Positions 29,276 to 41,349 of a DNA stretch of 64,000 nucleotides are shown one piece after another. This DNA is from Sphagnum compactum. Lineage: Eukaryota; Bryophyta; Sphagnopsida; Sphagnales. Positions within the stretch are counted from its first letter, which is position 1; each line of letters begins with the position of its first letter. The notes below the pieces were generated by a model, which worked only from the letters and a program-made list of their open reading frames with translations, was not told the origin of the DNA and made no database searches. The translations under genes and the position numbers were made by a program. The DNA is taken from assembly GCA_965153455.1 (NCBI GenBank), contig OZ234493.1, positions 35,950,213 through 36,014,212 of the forward strand. Reading direction: 5' to 3'.

Positions 29276-32200
29276 TTGGGTGTTGATCGCGTAGCTCGCC
29301 CTAATGCGCTCATTTGACACCTTACTCAACAACATAACAAGAAGCAAGGGACTTGACCATTCCAATAGTACGTTAGATACATTGCGATTGAATGCATTTG
29401 TAAGTCATATATGACCCCACAAAAAAAATATGATAGTATATATTCAAAGATATTTTCTCATGTTTATGAACCACGTGTGAAAAGAAAAGAAAGAGACAAA
29501 CTTTGAAGTTACACTTGATGAGGAAAAGCCATGGCACATGTAACCAAAGGGAAGTCCTTCAAAAGTTGTTAACATTCCTCACATAGAAGGCCACCTATCC
29601 ATTGGGGGGGGTTGGGGGATGGGGAGGGGAGATAAGTGGGCCCTTTGTGAAACAAGGCACCCTACAATTTGATTGAATCACAATCATTATAACCTCCCAA
29701 AGGTAACCCTTTCACCACTCTAGCTTGGGTTGAGGTTTTCCTTTTGAAATTTTTATGAAAAGTTCCTTTGGTGTTCAAATATCATCGATTGGCAAAGTTT
29801 CTTTTTAATATGCAAATAATAGAGTTTTCTTTTGTTTTGTAATTGCCAATATTTTACCCACAAAAAGTAGATAGCCAACAATATGGAATGAAACATTACA
29901 AATGTTAATTAGTTAATAGTACATGTCCTTTGGTTTTTTTTAAAATTACATACGTATTTTGTTAAATAAATGATTGTATTCTACATGTGGTCATGAACAA
30001 ATGTCTAATTATTTTCGGTCTCCAACCAATGTGCATTATTTTATTTTATTTTTCAAGAAAAAAAAACTAATGTGCAATAAGATCAACCATAGAATGGATG
30101 TTATAAATTGCCTAAAGTCATTATTTGTGCTTTAAATGATTTCAACTTATCCTTAAAAGGAGCAACTTTAGTCCAACTAATTTGAATGCAAAACTAGTTC
30201 ATTTAACTCCATGAAGTTGTTTAAGTTGCATGGGAACAAAAATTTGCATAAGGTGGATGACATGCCCCAAAAGGCTTACAAACTTATATATGGTGTTTTG
30301 CAAAAGAATTTTTAATGCATTTTTTAGTCGCTTGCATCGAAACACCAAAGTGTTCCAATGGAGCTTTTGACTAAGATTATAATACTTGGCATTTCACATT
30401 CACTTGTCAATAAAAAAAACCCGAATAAAAAAGTGATTAGCATTATGAGATCCAAAATTGAAACTTGAAACATTTGCAAACTTGCATCAAATTTTGCACA
30501 ACCTGAACCACTTTAGGAGGCACCTTGCACTCTCCCATATTATATATTACAAATCTACTTATGGGACTTACATCAAAGGGACATTTTCCCCAAAACTTTG
30601 AACAATAGAATTTTCAAAAGTCTTAATTTTGGACTCCCAAAATTTTATGGTAGATTGTAGTTTCCTCAAAACATGTGGAATTGGACAACCTAAAAGGTTT
30701 AATATTGTAATTGAAAAGAAGTTTTTGACCTTGTATCAAACTACTTAATCAAATGTCGGATGAGGACCAAAGGGCACACTAAATGAATAGGAGGCATGAT
30801 TCTCACTCCTTTCATGATTGTTCAAACAACCACTTAAATTTTAATTGAAAACTTTATCCTAGTAATATAACCCACGATATTGTAGTTTGCATTGAAATAT
30901 TTTCAGCATTTTATAAATTGCACCATTCAAAGATGTTTTGATGTTTCAAATGGCATTTTCACCATGTGGGACCCCATCAAGTCCCAACTCTCAAAGTATA
31001 AGTCCACCCTATAAATATTAAGAGTGTTTTCCTTTAACTTCCACACATTAGTCATCTTGTGTGAAAATGTGTTTGATTTCATCAACTTCATGCCTTCCAA
31101 ATCTTAAATTCATTTTCAATTCAACTTGAAAGGAAACCTCTAAATAGCTTTCATCTCAACAACGATATCTCCTTATCAATCCCAAATGTTGATAGCATGA
31201 TGAAGTTAGGGTTGGAACAATGAATATAAACATCATCCATGTGACCCAAAGGACCATATGAAGGTGAAAATCAAATAACAATGGAAAGGGAATTAATTAT
31301 TATTTTTCTATCCATTCATATTGTTTTTAAGGTTTATATTTCCAAATAACGTTGTTACATGATTACAATAAAAAAATATTTATAATTATTTAAAAACATT
31401 TTCCTATAAAAAGTATTTTTTCAATATGCACATATATGATATATCTTCCCATCTTTGATCCAAATATTATGGACAATTATTATAGTTTTGGCTTTATGAA
31501 TACATTGGTTTTGGCTCAAACACACACATTTTGAATGTTAATTCTTTTTTAAATGAACCAAAAAATTATATTAGATTCATTTATGTAATGAACGGACTTG
31601 ATGGAGTGAACCATATGTTTTATTAATGCCTATAAGTTGAAATAGTAAAATAATTTTATTTACAAATTGGCTAGATGATTTGTAAATGACAATATAATTG
31701 GGATTACTTTTGATTTGAAACTAAATCGGCTTGAATTGTTAACCATTAATGCCAAGGATAATTTTTATTTATCTAGCATTATTTTAAAACTAAATTAGCC
31801 CTTGGACTATTATTATTGCAACATCCCCCAATTTATAGCCTTTTTAGTTTCAAATTCCTTGCAAAACAACATGTTGAACCTAATCTTTTATTTTTAGTTA
31901 ATCATAGCCAAATATAATCTTAATGTGCTTTTAGGCTTCTCTTGAGTGGTATCAATTAGACAATTTTGCAATAATTTTAAAGCTAATGGAATTCATCAAA
32001 ATAGTATTGTGCTAATCTTGGAATATTTCAAAAATATTTCAAGAATATTTTTGAAGAAGTTTTTATATTATTATGTTAAAATAGATTTTAAAACTTTTCC
32101 TAAAAAATATGTCATTTTCAAATCATTTATGTGTTTTAGAAGTGTTTTGGGTATTTTATGTTTATCATATTTATTTCAAACTTTTTAAAATGGCCCCATA

Positions 32201-32780
32201 ATATATTACAAACATTTTGATATGAGCACACCAAACATTTTCAACATTAACTTGACATACCATTTAAAAATATGTAAAACTAACCACTAGTTACATTTTA
32301 GGTGGGTCATGTTTGTGTGTTTGCACTCAAAGCCTTATTGATAACACATGAAAAAAATAGAAAATGCATTTTAATATAGTAATCAACTCCACTAGAAAAA
32401 AAAATATCCTTGTGAATAAGGTACCATAAGTTTGTAAGTTTGGTTTTGGAAGGTTATTTGTCATTATTTTGTATCACAAAATGAAACTAACAAAGTTTTT
32501 TAAAAAAGACAATTTTTTTTGGCATGAATTGGTGATTGAAGAGGGTGAATTTTTTCTATGTTTTGAGGTTAACAGTTGACATTCTACATTAATTTCAAGT
32601 CTAGCTCCATACCCCAGACATTCTGCCAAAACATGGATTTCATGATTAAAATAATTTGTGACTAATTTTTTAATTTAATTATATATGTAGTTGAATGTGA
32701 ACACTAATAGTTGTCACTTATATGACTACATGATTAATATTCATTCTCAAAAATGTGACGGTTATCATAATCAAAACCAT
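29276..32780. other. AT-rich intergenic DNA, nothing recognised
   Basis: Low-GC sequence without a supportable reading frame, RNA gene or repeat family. There is a G-rich run near 29606-29630. It could contain old, unrecognisable transposon sequence. Confidence 0.45.
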
Positions 32781-32784
32781 CTTA

Positions 32785-33130
32785 AATTGTTTTAGGTAGG
32801 CCAATTTAATATGCTAACATGTGTAAGTTAAATTAACCTACATAAGCCTATGTGTACATGACTATAAGTTATCCTAACTTATGATAACCTAATTAGGTTG
32901 AAGTTAGTTTAAGTCAACCTAAAGAGATTTATGATAGTTTAGGTTAGTGTAGGTTACCTTAGGTAAATCTAAGAAACCTACCTTAACCTAAATTAATTTT
33001 GATCAATAGGTTTAATTTTGGTTAGTTTAGGTTTAACTTAAGTTAGCTTATGTCAACTTAATTTAATTTAAGTAACCTTAAGTTATAATACTTGTTAGAT
33101 CATGATAGCTTAGGGAGGCCTAGGTTAACC
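32785..33130. repeat. Cluster of degenerate TTAGGTTA / TAACCTAA motifs
   Basis: In about 345 bases the words AACCTA, TAGGTTA, TTAAGTTA and their complements recur many times in both orientations, spaced irregularly. This looks like a decayed short-period tandem repeat that may include inverted copies. No gene is present. Confidence 0.55.
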
Positions 33131-33149
33131 TTGCAATTAGATTTGACCC

Positions 33150-34590
33150 TTCATTTTTGACATATGTAATATTTTTTCTTCTCAATCCATATTAATCAAA
33201 TAATTCTATCATTGTTTGCCAAAGCTTGACCAATAGTTTTTGTTGCCTCAAACAACCCAATAGTCACTTGTTTAGGCTACCAATCAAATCCCAATAAGTT
33301 AATGACAAAAGCAAAAATATCATATCATGTGTGCATTTGGACATCCATAAATCAAAACTTGTTGTTGTAGATATACAATTTCTTAATTTTGGTTAAACCA
33401 TATACTTGTTTCATTTTCTTCACCAATTTAAGTAATATCTCATGAAAAAAATGTTTTCTAGAGAGGAAGACAACTCAAAGACACAAATGTAAAACCACAT
33501 GTTTGAACCAAACACTTCCACAAATTGTAATGGCAATTGATTTTTCACAATTAAAAGCCAAGGTCTTGCAAAACATATTTTTGTTGTTCATCATCCTTTT
33601 TGAAAGGATCTTTAACAATAAAAAACTTAAATATTGCATTGCCTAACTCATTAGGCCTTTTATTTGCTAGTTATTTTTTGAGAGTTCCTTTTATTGGACC
33701 ATTTACCTCCTCAATTTTTTTGATAATTACAACATGATTTACATTGACATGTTTTTTCAAAGCCATTAAATTCCATATGTTTTATGATATGTTATAAGTC
33801 ATTTTCTGTTTTTTGTGTTTGGATTAGGAACATGCACATGACTATTGTAACAAAACAAACATTTCAAACTTGAAAGTTTCCATCATCAACCTCTTTGTCG
33901 TCATTCATAAAAAGAAAACCCAACAAATTGCATTTCTATTATGACATTTCCATATTTTTCTTTTAAGTATGAAATTTTTGAAGGTTTGTTTACATTTCAT
34001 TTGTTCCATTTGTCTCTATTATTTCTTCTGCTATGTCTTATTTTTTTTGAAATGTCTTATTTAAAATATAAACTACAAAACATAAGCCCAAAAGAAATGG
34101 AGAATATATATTTTTTAAAATTGCAAAATACAATGAAAACCCACCTTTGAAATACAATGGTAGAACATAAAACATGCAATGAGAAAAAAACAACAAAATG
34201 AAAGGAAAAAACATTGACTTAAAAAAAAATACAAAAAATACTTTGAAGCTTGGAATTGAAGAAGAAACTAAAAAAAGTCTTATTCCACACTTGCACCAAA
34301 AAAATAAAGAAAATACCAATCTAAAAAGGACAAAAAAACACCAAGAGCACACAACAAGGAGGCATTAAAAAACAACAAAAATGCACAACAAAGAGGTGAC
34401 AAAGATGTCATAGAGACACTTGGATTGGAACATGTAGTAAGGAAGTGCTAACAATCATTAAAAACACAAAGCAAAGGAGGTGTTGATGAACACTAAAAGT
34501 GCAAAGCAAGGAGGTGTTAACGAACATCAAGAGTGCATAACAAGGAGGCGTCAATGAACACTAAAAATGCAACCCTAACCTTACTAGTTT
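33150..34590 (-). pseudogene. Decayed hAT-family transposase and subterminal repeats
   Basis: Minus-strand translation around 33,320-33,380, in broken frames, gives TSFDLWMSKCTHD followed by IFAFVI, like the conserved block of plant hAT transposases. The stretch is related in order and wording to the copy at 47.6-51.8 kb (shared words include ACAACATGAT, CATATGTTTTA and CAAAAGCAAAAA). Many stops and frameshifts are present, so it is dead. At 34,350-34,575 there are about six tandem units of 34-36 bp with GCA..ACAAGGAGGTGTTAA-type sequence, probably subterminal repeats of the element. I could not place its exact ends. Confidence 0.55.
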
Positions 34591-36833
34591 TTAATACCCT
34601 GACAAGGTATCAATTTTTTAAAAAAAGTGGAAAATATTCAAATGGCCAATTTTCAACCCAATGAGAACTAAGAGATGGATTTCAGAAACAACATCACCTT
34701 TGGTCATACCTTGAAATATTCAAGTTGAGAACGAAATTGAAACCCCAATTGATTCTCACTTCTTTTATGATACCCATCCAACATTATTTTACATGCCATC
34801 AAACAAAGTGTTTCCATTATGAACCTTTTCATAATATATATGTATATACATTCTACAACAATAAATTGACTACCAACAAAATGGGTAAGCAATTGTTGAT
34901 ATTTGAAGTTTGAAGCAAAAGTACTCTTGCATTATATCCATTTTGATAAATATGCACCACTTTATACTTGGATCAATAATATTGATATTTGAGTCCAACA
35001 TCCTTTGCATTCTTTAGTGTATGTGCTTAACTTGCACCAACGCATGGAATCACAATCCCAAATTTCATGCCAAGGTTTATTTAAATTACCATTCATTTCC
35101 ACATCCACTTAGGTTAACCATACATCATTTGTGTGAAACAATCATTTCAACACTTTTAAAGCTAAAATACCCTACTTTAGACCTTTCTAATTAGATGTTG
35201 TTATGTGTAAAGACAAACTTTGGCCCTATTTTCATTGGCATTAGGTTTTTCCCTATGTTGGTGATTCAAAGCTCTTTTTTGTTAAGATGAATGATTATCT
35301 AAACCATATCAAATTCATGAACATGAACCACACAAAAAAAATTATGTCTAAAATTAAATAATGTTACCTTAGAGGTGTGTGTGTGTGTGTGTGTGTGTGC
35401 ACACACACGCATAAATTGCATGGGTAATAAGTAGCACATGTGATTTTGGCATAACCATTCTATGTGTAAATTGAAAATAACACGGGATTGTGATATAGGA
35501 ACCACATAGTTCAACAAGGAATACGACTAATATCAATATGTATAGACAAATGTAGCAACTACATTGTAGAAATATTGCAATAATCAAGTAAATTTTGAAG
35601 GTTACATGTGTGTGTATAAGTTGGGAAACTCTTATTTTGTTGTGTTTAATGGCAAGTACCATAGTACTCATTTTTGGCAATATGATGCTGAAATATTCTA
35701 CCATTCTATAACAATTGGGTTTAGCATGTGTCTAATGGGCTATTATTTTCCTGAGAACAAAGTAAAGACCTTCATTCTAGATTGCAAAATTTTCAACATT
35801 TGCCATTGGAAGTAAACTTTAAATGGAGAAGGAATACCCAGATTTAATGATAGGTTTTTAGTGATTAAACAAATTACACATTAAAAAATTCATCGCCTTT
35901 ATTGATTTGTGTACTTAATCATCCTTGCATTATTTAGATGAGTGGGGCCTCCGAAGTTGAACTTGGGAACATCTTGGGGAACACATTGGGAACAGAAAAT
36001 ATACCAATTCTAGGAACTACCAACATTAAACTCCTTGAAATTAAGTCATGACCTTTGGAAAAAAAATCCTTTTAAGTATGCTACCCTATGTAAAAAAGTT
36101 GTTGAAATTAGTTTTAAGAACAGCCAATGCCAGCTTTCAAGGGCCTTGATCAGGTTTTTTTGGGACAAATTTTGTCATTTATTAAAACAAGGGAAAATTT
36201 GGAGAAATTTGGGAAGTTTATTTCTAAAATGAAAATTTGACCAATGCTGTTTTTTTTTTTTGGGGAAAAAGATTGCTAAATTTGCATTTTCACAAAAAAG
36301 TGAAAGAAAACCTCAATAGAGGAATATTCTCCATCCCCTCCTCCCCCCCTTCCCTTGAACTAGAGAGACAAAACAACAAAAGGTTTTTAACTATTAGAGG
36401 AAGATCCCCACCATTCTACAACAACACAAAAGAAGAAGAAAAAAAAGACAAGCATACAATCCCCTATGTATGGGCAATGTAGTACCCAATATGCTCAAGC
36501 ATTGCAATTTATATGAAAACACAAAAAAAGCGGATCTTCGAATAGCTTTGCACAAATGGGTGTACCAATTTCAGGAAATCTACCTTTCATGTGTGGCTTT
36601 AAGGTTTTGTCACATTTGAATTGCATCAAAAGAAAAGAAAAAGCAAAGGCACCACCACCACCCACCAAGATTCTAGGCATCCTCACATCACATGTGTTAG
36701 CACCATCACCATCTCCCTTGTTCTACTTGGCATCCATCAAGTGTTTGAAAGAGCGAGCCAAGAGAGATTTATTCAGAAGAGTGGGGTCGATTGAGCATGG
36801 TGGTGATGATGGTGACGGTGATGATGATGATGG
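34591..36833. other. AT-rich intergenic DNA
   Basis: No supportable gene. A (TG)n run followed by (CA)n at about 35378-35409 forms a small palindromic microsatellite. From about 36,300 the composition becomes less AT-rich, and GATGGTGATG-type units appear at 36,800-36,833, just before the foldback. Confidence 0.45.
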
Positions 36834-37154
36834 GGAAGACATTAAATCAGCAATAGGTCCTTATTGGAGGTAGTACAAAAGTATTGCTTGCTTCTTTCTT
36901 TTTCTTCCTTGTCTGCCTTTTGTCCCACCACCAATCCATCATTAAAAGATGGATGATGCCCAAACACATTTTTGGCCTTGTAATGGACACCAAGATGTGC
37001 CTACAGGGCCCAGGACGATGGGCACTACCAAAATGTGTCTGTGCACCTCCAAATACATCTTGGACAGGCAAATGGGCAGTCAGGAAAAAAGAAGAAGCAA
37101 GCAATACTTTTGTACAACCTCCAGTAAGGACTCATTGCTGATTTAATGTCTTCC
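36834..37154. repeat. Long foldback (inverted repeat)
   Basis: The left arm starting GGAAGACATTAAATCAGCAA (36834) is repeated on the opposite strand ending at 37154. The outer roughly 60 bases of the arms are nearly identical; both contain TACAAAAGTATTGCTTGCTTC. Inner parts of the arms remain related (TGGATGATGCCCAAACACAT against GATGTATTTGGAGGTGCACAGACACAT) down to a GGGCCC centre at 37006-37011. Transcription of either strand would give a hairpin about 320 nt long. It could be a foldback transposon or a young inverted-duplication locus feeding small RNAs. I recognise no known microRNA in it. Confidence 0.85.
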
Positions 37155-40100
37155 ATGATGATGGTGGTAGTGGTGGTGTTGAAGATGATGATGCTGCTGG
37201 CGGCAGCAATGAGGAGGATGAGACTGTGGTGCTAGTGGTGAAAATGATGGTGATGATCATTGAAGAAGAAGGAGAAGATGGTGCAGATAACTTTCTCTAG
37301 AGTGGGCCAAAGGTTTAGGGTTTTGGCCAGAGTGAACAAAAGCAGTCACCAACACACCATCTATTAGAAGCTGGTTATGACTCAGTTGTGAATGAACTCC
37401 AACTGACTGGACATTGTCGGATTGCACCTTGGTAATCTATCATGCAGAAAACATGAGTCTTCTTGTCTTCTTGTAAAGCACTGCAAGAAATTTCCTAAAG
37501 GTATTTGAAGGGCACCTTATATCCGTGAATATCTGAGGGATCTTACGAAAAGAGGAGGGACCTTACACCTAAGGGTCACACATTGCTGATCACAAACTTC
37601 TGCAGAAGAGTATTCACACAAAAAACTGGGTTTAGTAAAATGGCCTTCTTGTAATGGGGGATGGCACTGAGAATTCCCTCTGAAAATACACCATTTTTAT
37701 ATTCATCTTTTGTGATGGTTGCTATGACACCCATCACTAGTGTTTCTCTGATCTTTGAGATGGTTGCTATGACACCCATCACTATGGTTTCTCTGATCTT
37801 TGTTGATGGTTGCAATGACGCCCATCACAACAGTTTCTCTTCGGGAATCTGAATGATGTCCACAGCATTGTTGCCAAAAGCAGGTTGTTCATAGCTGGGC
37901 ATCTTTGCTGATTCTGAGTCATGATATTCTGAGGAGCATTTCACCCTGGCCATTTTATGCCAATGCAGCAACAGATACTGCATCTTCCTTGTTGATATAG
38001 TTCCATGCAGCATCTGGGTTGATGCAGTTCCATGCAGCATTTGGGTTTTTTCGAGTTTTTCCATAGTCTCCAGAGAGATTGAATGCATTAAAGGCATGTC
38101 TAGTGAATGATAATAAGGGCAATTTTTACAAATCAATCGCAGTAATTTCAAGGACAATTACATAACAGAAAAGACTTCAGTGACATTGAGAATCAGTACT
38201 TCTTTTAAGGCAGCCGTTTTCAACCGGCAGAAGAGAAGGCATTCAGGATGCAATGCTGCAAGCCTTGCATCTCTTCCATACCCATGGTGCTGGCTGGCTC
38301 ATAGGGCAAGACTCTGCTAAGGCAAAATCCTTGATCAGCAGACATGGATAGACAATGGAGATGACATAGAAAAAGAATTTTCAAATGCTTTGAGTGCACA
38401 CACCAAATTGAGGATTGAGTGAATTGTGTGAAGTTTAGTTTTTCTCCCTAGATTGGGGTGTTGCCTGAGATTCCACCAGGGCATGACGAAGTTCTTAGAC
38501 TCCCAGGCACTGAGTACTTGACACTGACTCTGTCTTATCACCCTATCATAGATTCTAATAACATAAGTTTTTTGCAGCTCAGAAAATGTTGGGAAAGATG
38601 TCACACAAACTCACTTAGGACCAAAAGGATTTGTGTGTTATATAACTTTTGTGCCCAAAACTTTTAATAGATTATTATATCAAATACTTGTAAAACCATC
38701 TAGATTTATGTTGTTGTTGTTGATGTATGTGTTCATATGAATTCTTGTGAGGGGATGGGGTTCTTCAGACCCTAGTAGATGACATGTTATTGCAGATGCC
38801 ACAAGAGCTGGTTTTTCTCCTTCCTCCATCAGGCCTGTTCCTTCACTTGAGGAGAACTGGCTCTTCCCTTCAGCTTCTTCTAGGCTTGAGAAGTAGAGCT
38901 TCAGCAGATGTAGCTTAAGTGCCGATGGAGAGGAATTTTCAAGACCCAACATATTCAACAAAAATCTGTTACCCTGACAGGAGAAGCTCGGAACTGCAAG
39001 CATAAAAAGAAAGCTCACAAATTTTCTATATTTTAACAAGCATGAATAGACTGCTACTACTGTCTGCAACAGCAAACACATTTACAGGTCTCCTGACTTG
39101 CACATTATCACCAGACCTTGTTACTTTAGGCCATGGTTCACAGTAGCACACAAGGAGATAGATACATACACCATTGTCAATTTATTTTTAAGTCTGACAC
39201 AAAGTGGTGCAGCTGAACCAACCTTAACCAAAACCCACCAAATCCTGTACCACAATCATCAATCCAATCTGCTACATATGGGCTTGGTTGGACTCACAAA
39301 GGGGTCATCAATCTCCCTCTTGACACCCCCCGATTTCTGCATCACCTTCCTTCTATTTGTAGAAGCATTGCAGAATTTCACCACCTGAACAAGGTGCCAT
39401 CTCCTCAGAATTGGGACACAGTATTATCATCTATCACTTTTATCATACAGAGAACAAATCTTATTATGAGGACCCCATTACTTTGGCATGCATGTGCCTT
39501 TTTGTCTACTCTTCTGGATTCCACAAAAATTTGGGCCTAAATTGCATAAAGGAAATTTTACTGAAGAACGGCAAATCCTTGACCCAATTCACTAGGGCAG
39601 CTTAAAATGAGAGTAGCAAGGACTTTTTCCAAGCTGAGCAACATCTATCGTCACATACTCAATTGTGGTGAACAAACTTGCCCAAACCATGATTGGTTAC
39701 ACAGGAGTGAAGCTCTTGCTTGCAGAGCTCTCCATTGCGTACATCATCATAGCTTCCAGTCACAACAGGAGGAGACCCTTCCACTTTTTGACAAACAGAA
39801 GAAGGAACAGGAGACAAAATTTGATCCCGCCCAAGATCACATTTCCCCTTAAGATTCATCAATCACATGTTGTGTAAAAAAACACCGCTGCCACACCCAA
39901 CCCTCTTCAGGAGCATCACTTACATCAGATGCTACAAGAAGAAGAAGAAGATTCCAGGGCTTCCTGCTCTCTTCAGGGTTAGGGTTAAGGCCATCCATCC
40001 TTAGCAAGAGATCATACAACATCCAAATCAGAACTAACCCAAGGGAACAATCATCGCTGCTGCATGCACCATTCTTTGTCCCAGCATCTGCAGACTATCA

Positions 40101-40209
40101 GGATGGGTTCACCCATCGTGGGTTCATACAAACAAGGCAATGGGTTATTGTATTGTATGGGAGCTTGGGGAAGAAAGTTGTGCACACCTTGAAGAGAGAG
40201 AGAGAGTTC
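37155..40209. other. Spacer of genic composition, no protein recognised
   Basis: GC content is visibly higher than in the flanking DNA, and text resembling UTR or non-coding transcript runs from about 37,300 to 40,200. Minus-strand reading frames exist (for example 38680-39081), but none shows a recognised domain. It may be 3' UTR of the minus-strand gene ending at 40210, or a non-coding transcript. Small tandem repeats lie at 37714-37841 and 38000-38048 (GTTCCATGCAGCAT units). Confidence 0.35.
37714..37841. repeat. 45-46-bp tandem repeat, about 2.8 copies
   Basis: Units begin GATGGTTGCTATGACACCCA at 37714 and 37759 and GATGGTTGCAATGACGCCCA at 37805. Each continues with TCAC..(T)GTTTCTCT. 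Confidence 0.9.
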
Positions 40210-41349
40210 TCAAGGTTGTTGGTGTGGATGCATGTGACAACAGATGGTAGATAGAAAGGACTTCATCATGCTTGAGGAGGATCTTTGGACCCCATTGATG
40301 GCATTGGAGTTCCTTGAAGTGGAGAAGGTGGAGTGAGAAAAAGGAGTTGCAGCTTGCTCACTTCCATATCCTTTCTCCTCCTTCTCCTCCTCTTCTTCTT
40401 CTTCATCTTCATCTTCTTCAGCATCAGACAGCAAACTGTCACAAGAAACAAACTGGGTGGCACTCCATTCAGGGCTGCTCCTCCTCCTGTCACCATCAGC
40501 TGAGCTTGCAGCTGGATTGGCTCCGTCCTGCAGAGCAGCATCACCGCGTCTCTCCAGCTCCAGACATGCTGCAAGAGACTGGCCAGACATGCCAATTGGA
40601 TGTTGTGGGTCCATGAGGATCACCTCAGACAGACTCTCTTCAAGGCTTGATTGCAAGCAGTTGCCACATGATCCAAGAAGCTCTCGGATTCCACAGCTTC
40701 TATTAGCTATGGTGAAGCTCCATCTCCCTCCCGGGCGTCTTCTTCCGTGGTTATGGGTGTCCACCAGATGATGATGATGTATGCCACCTGCTGCTGCTGC
40801 TGCTCTCCCTGAAGCTGAATACTCCATGGGCAACCCAATGAGGCTACCAAGGGTGATTCTCCTGGAGTCTTTAAAGAAGCTAGAGGAAGTCACCGTTTCA
40901 CTGTGAAAGTCGGAATCAGATTCCGATGATTCTGCTGCACTCACGCTTGCGTCTGACAAGTAAGGAAGAAAACGGTTGAAGCTTCCCCCCACCAAGTTAT
41001 GCTGCTCAGCTGCTGCTGCTGCTTCTTCAACAAGTCGAGCTGCTTGCAACCATGATGTCTGAGCTGCTGCTGCTGCTGCTGCTACTGCTGCAATGGATGC
41101 ACTGCTCTCTTCCTCCGCCACCCCAGGACTTGCTGCGTCCTGTGCCACCATGCAAGACCTCAACCCCAAAGGCCAACCCATTCCAGCATTTGCTGATGAT
41201 GAACCCGCCATAGCTACTCCTATCTCCTCCTCATGACTTGGATTCAATCTGAAGGCTATGCTGGCTGCTACTGCTGCTGCTGCTGGACTGGGCCTTGAAC
41301 GCAGCAGCAGCTCCATGGCAGCAGCAGCAGCAGCAGAATCAATCCACAA
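40210..41349 (-). CDS. Plant-specific protein of unknown function (GWPLGLR / ITLGSLIG family)
   Basis: A single reading frame encodes 379 residues. Two conserved blocks are visible: GWPLGLR at about residues 58-64 and a central Ser/acidic block, DSDFHSETVTSSSFF then ITLGSLIGLP, at about 145-173. As I recall, this combination marks a small plant-only family that includes Arabidopsis At3g17950, whose function is not known. The protein is otherwise low-complexity: Ala runs near the N-terminus and at 85-115, a His cluster near 190, and an acidic Glu/Asp run around 315-335. No signal peptide or clear membrane segment is seen. The true start may be an internal Met (residue 12 or 47), since the first codons lie in a GCT/GCA repeat. 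The C-terminus (SFLSTICCHMHPHQQP) ends at TGA 40210-40212. There may be further UTR exons. Confidence 0.65.
   Translation of the reverse strand: MWIDSAAAAAAMELLLRSRPSPAAAAVAASIAFRLNPSHEEEIGVAMAGSSSANAGMGWPLGLRSCMVAQDAASPGVAEEESSASIAAVAAAAAAAQTSWLQAARLVEEAAAAAEQHNLVGGSFNRFLPYLSDASVSAAESSESDSDFHSETVTSSSFFKDSRRITLGSLIGLPMEYSASGRAAAAAGGIHHHHLVDTHNHGRRRPGGRWSFTIANRSCGIRELLGSCGNCLQSSLEESLSEVILMDPQHPIGMSGQSLAACLELERRGDAALQDGANPAASSADGDRRRSSPEWSATQFVSCDSLLSDAEEDEDEEEEEEEKEEKGYGSEQAATPFSHSTFSTSRNSNAINGVQRSSSSMMKSFLSTICCHMHPHQQP

Noticed and set aside
36847-37141. Two 85-codon frames on opposite strands with nearly the same protein ending
   Set aside because: They are the two readings of the same inverted repeat, not two genes.
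38680-39081. Minus-strand frame of 133 codons
   Set aside because: Mixed composition without domains or convincing splice sites. It was left as part of a possible non-coding or UTR region.
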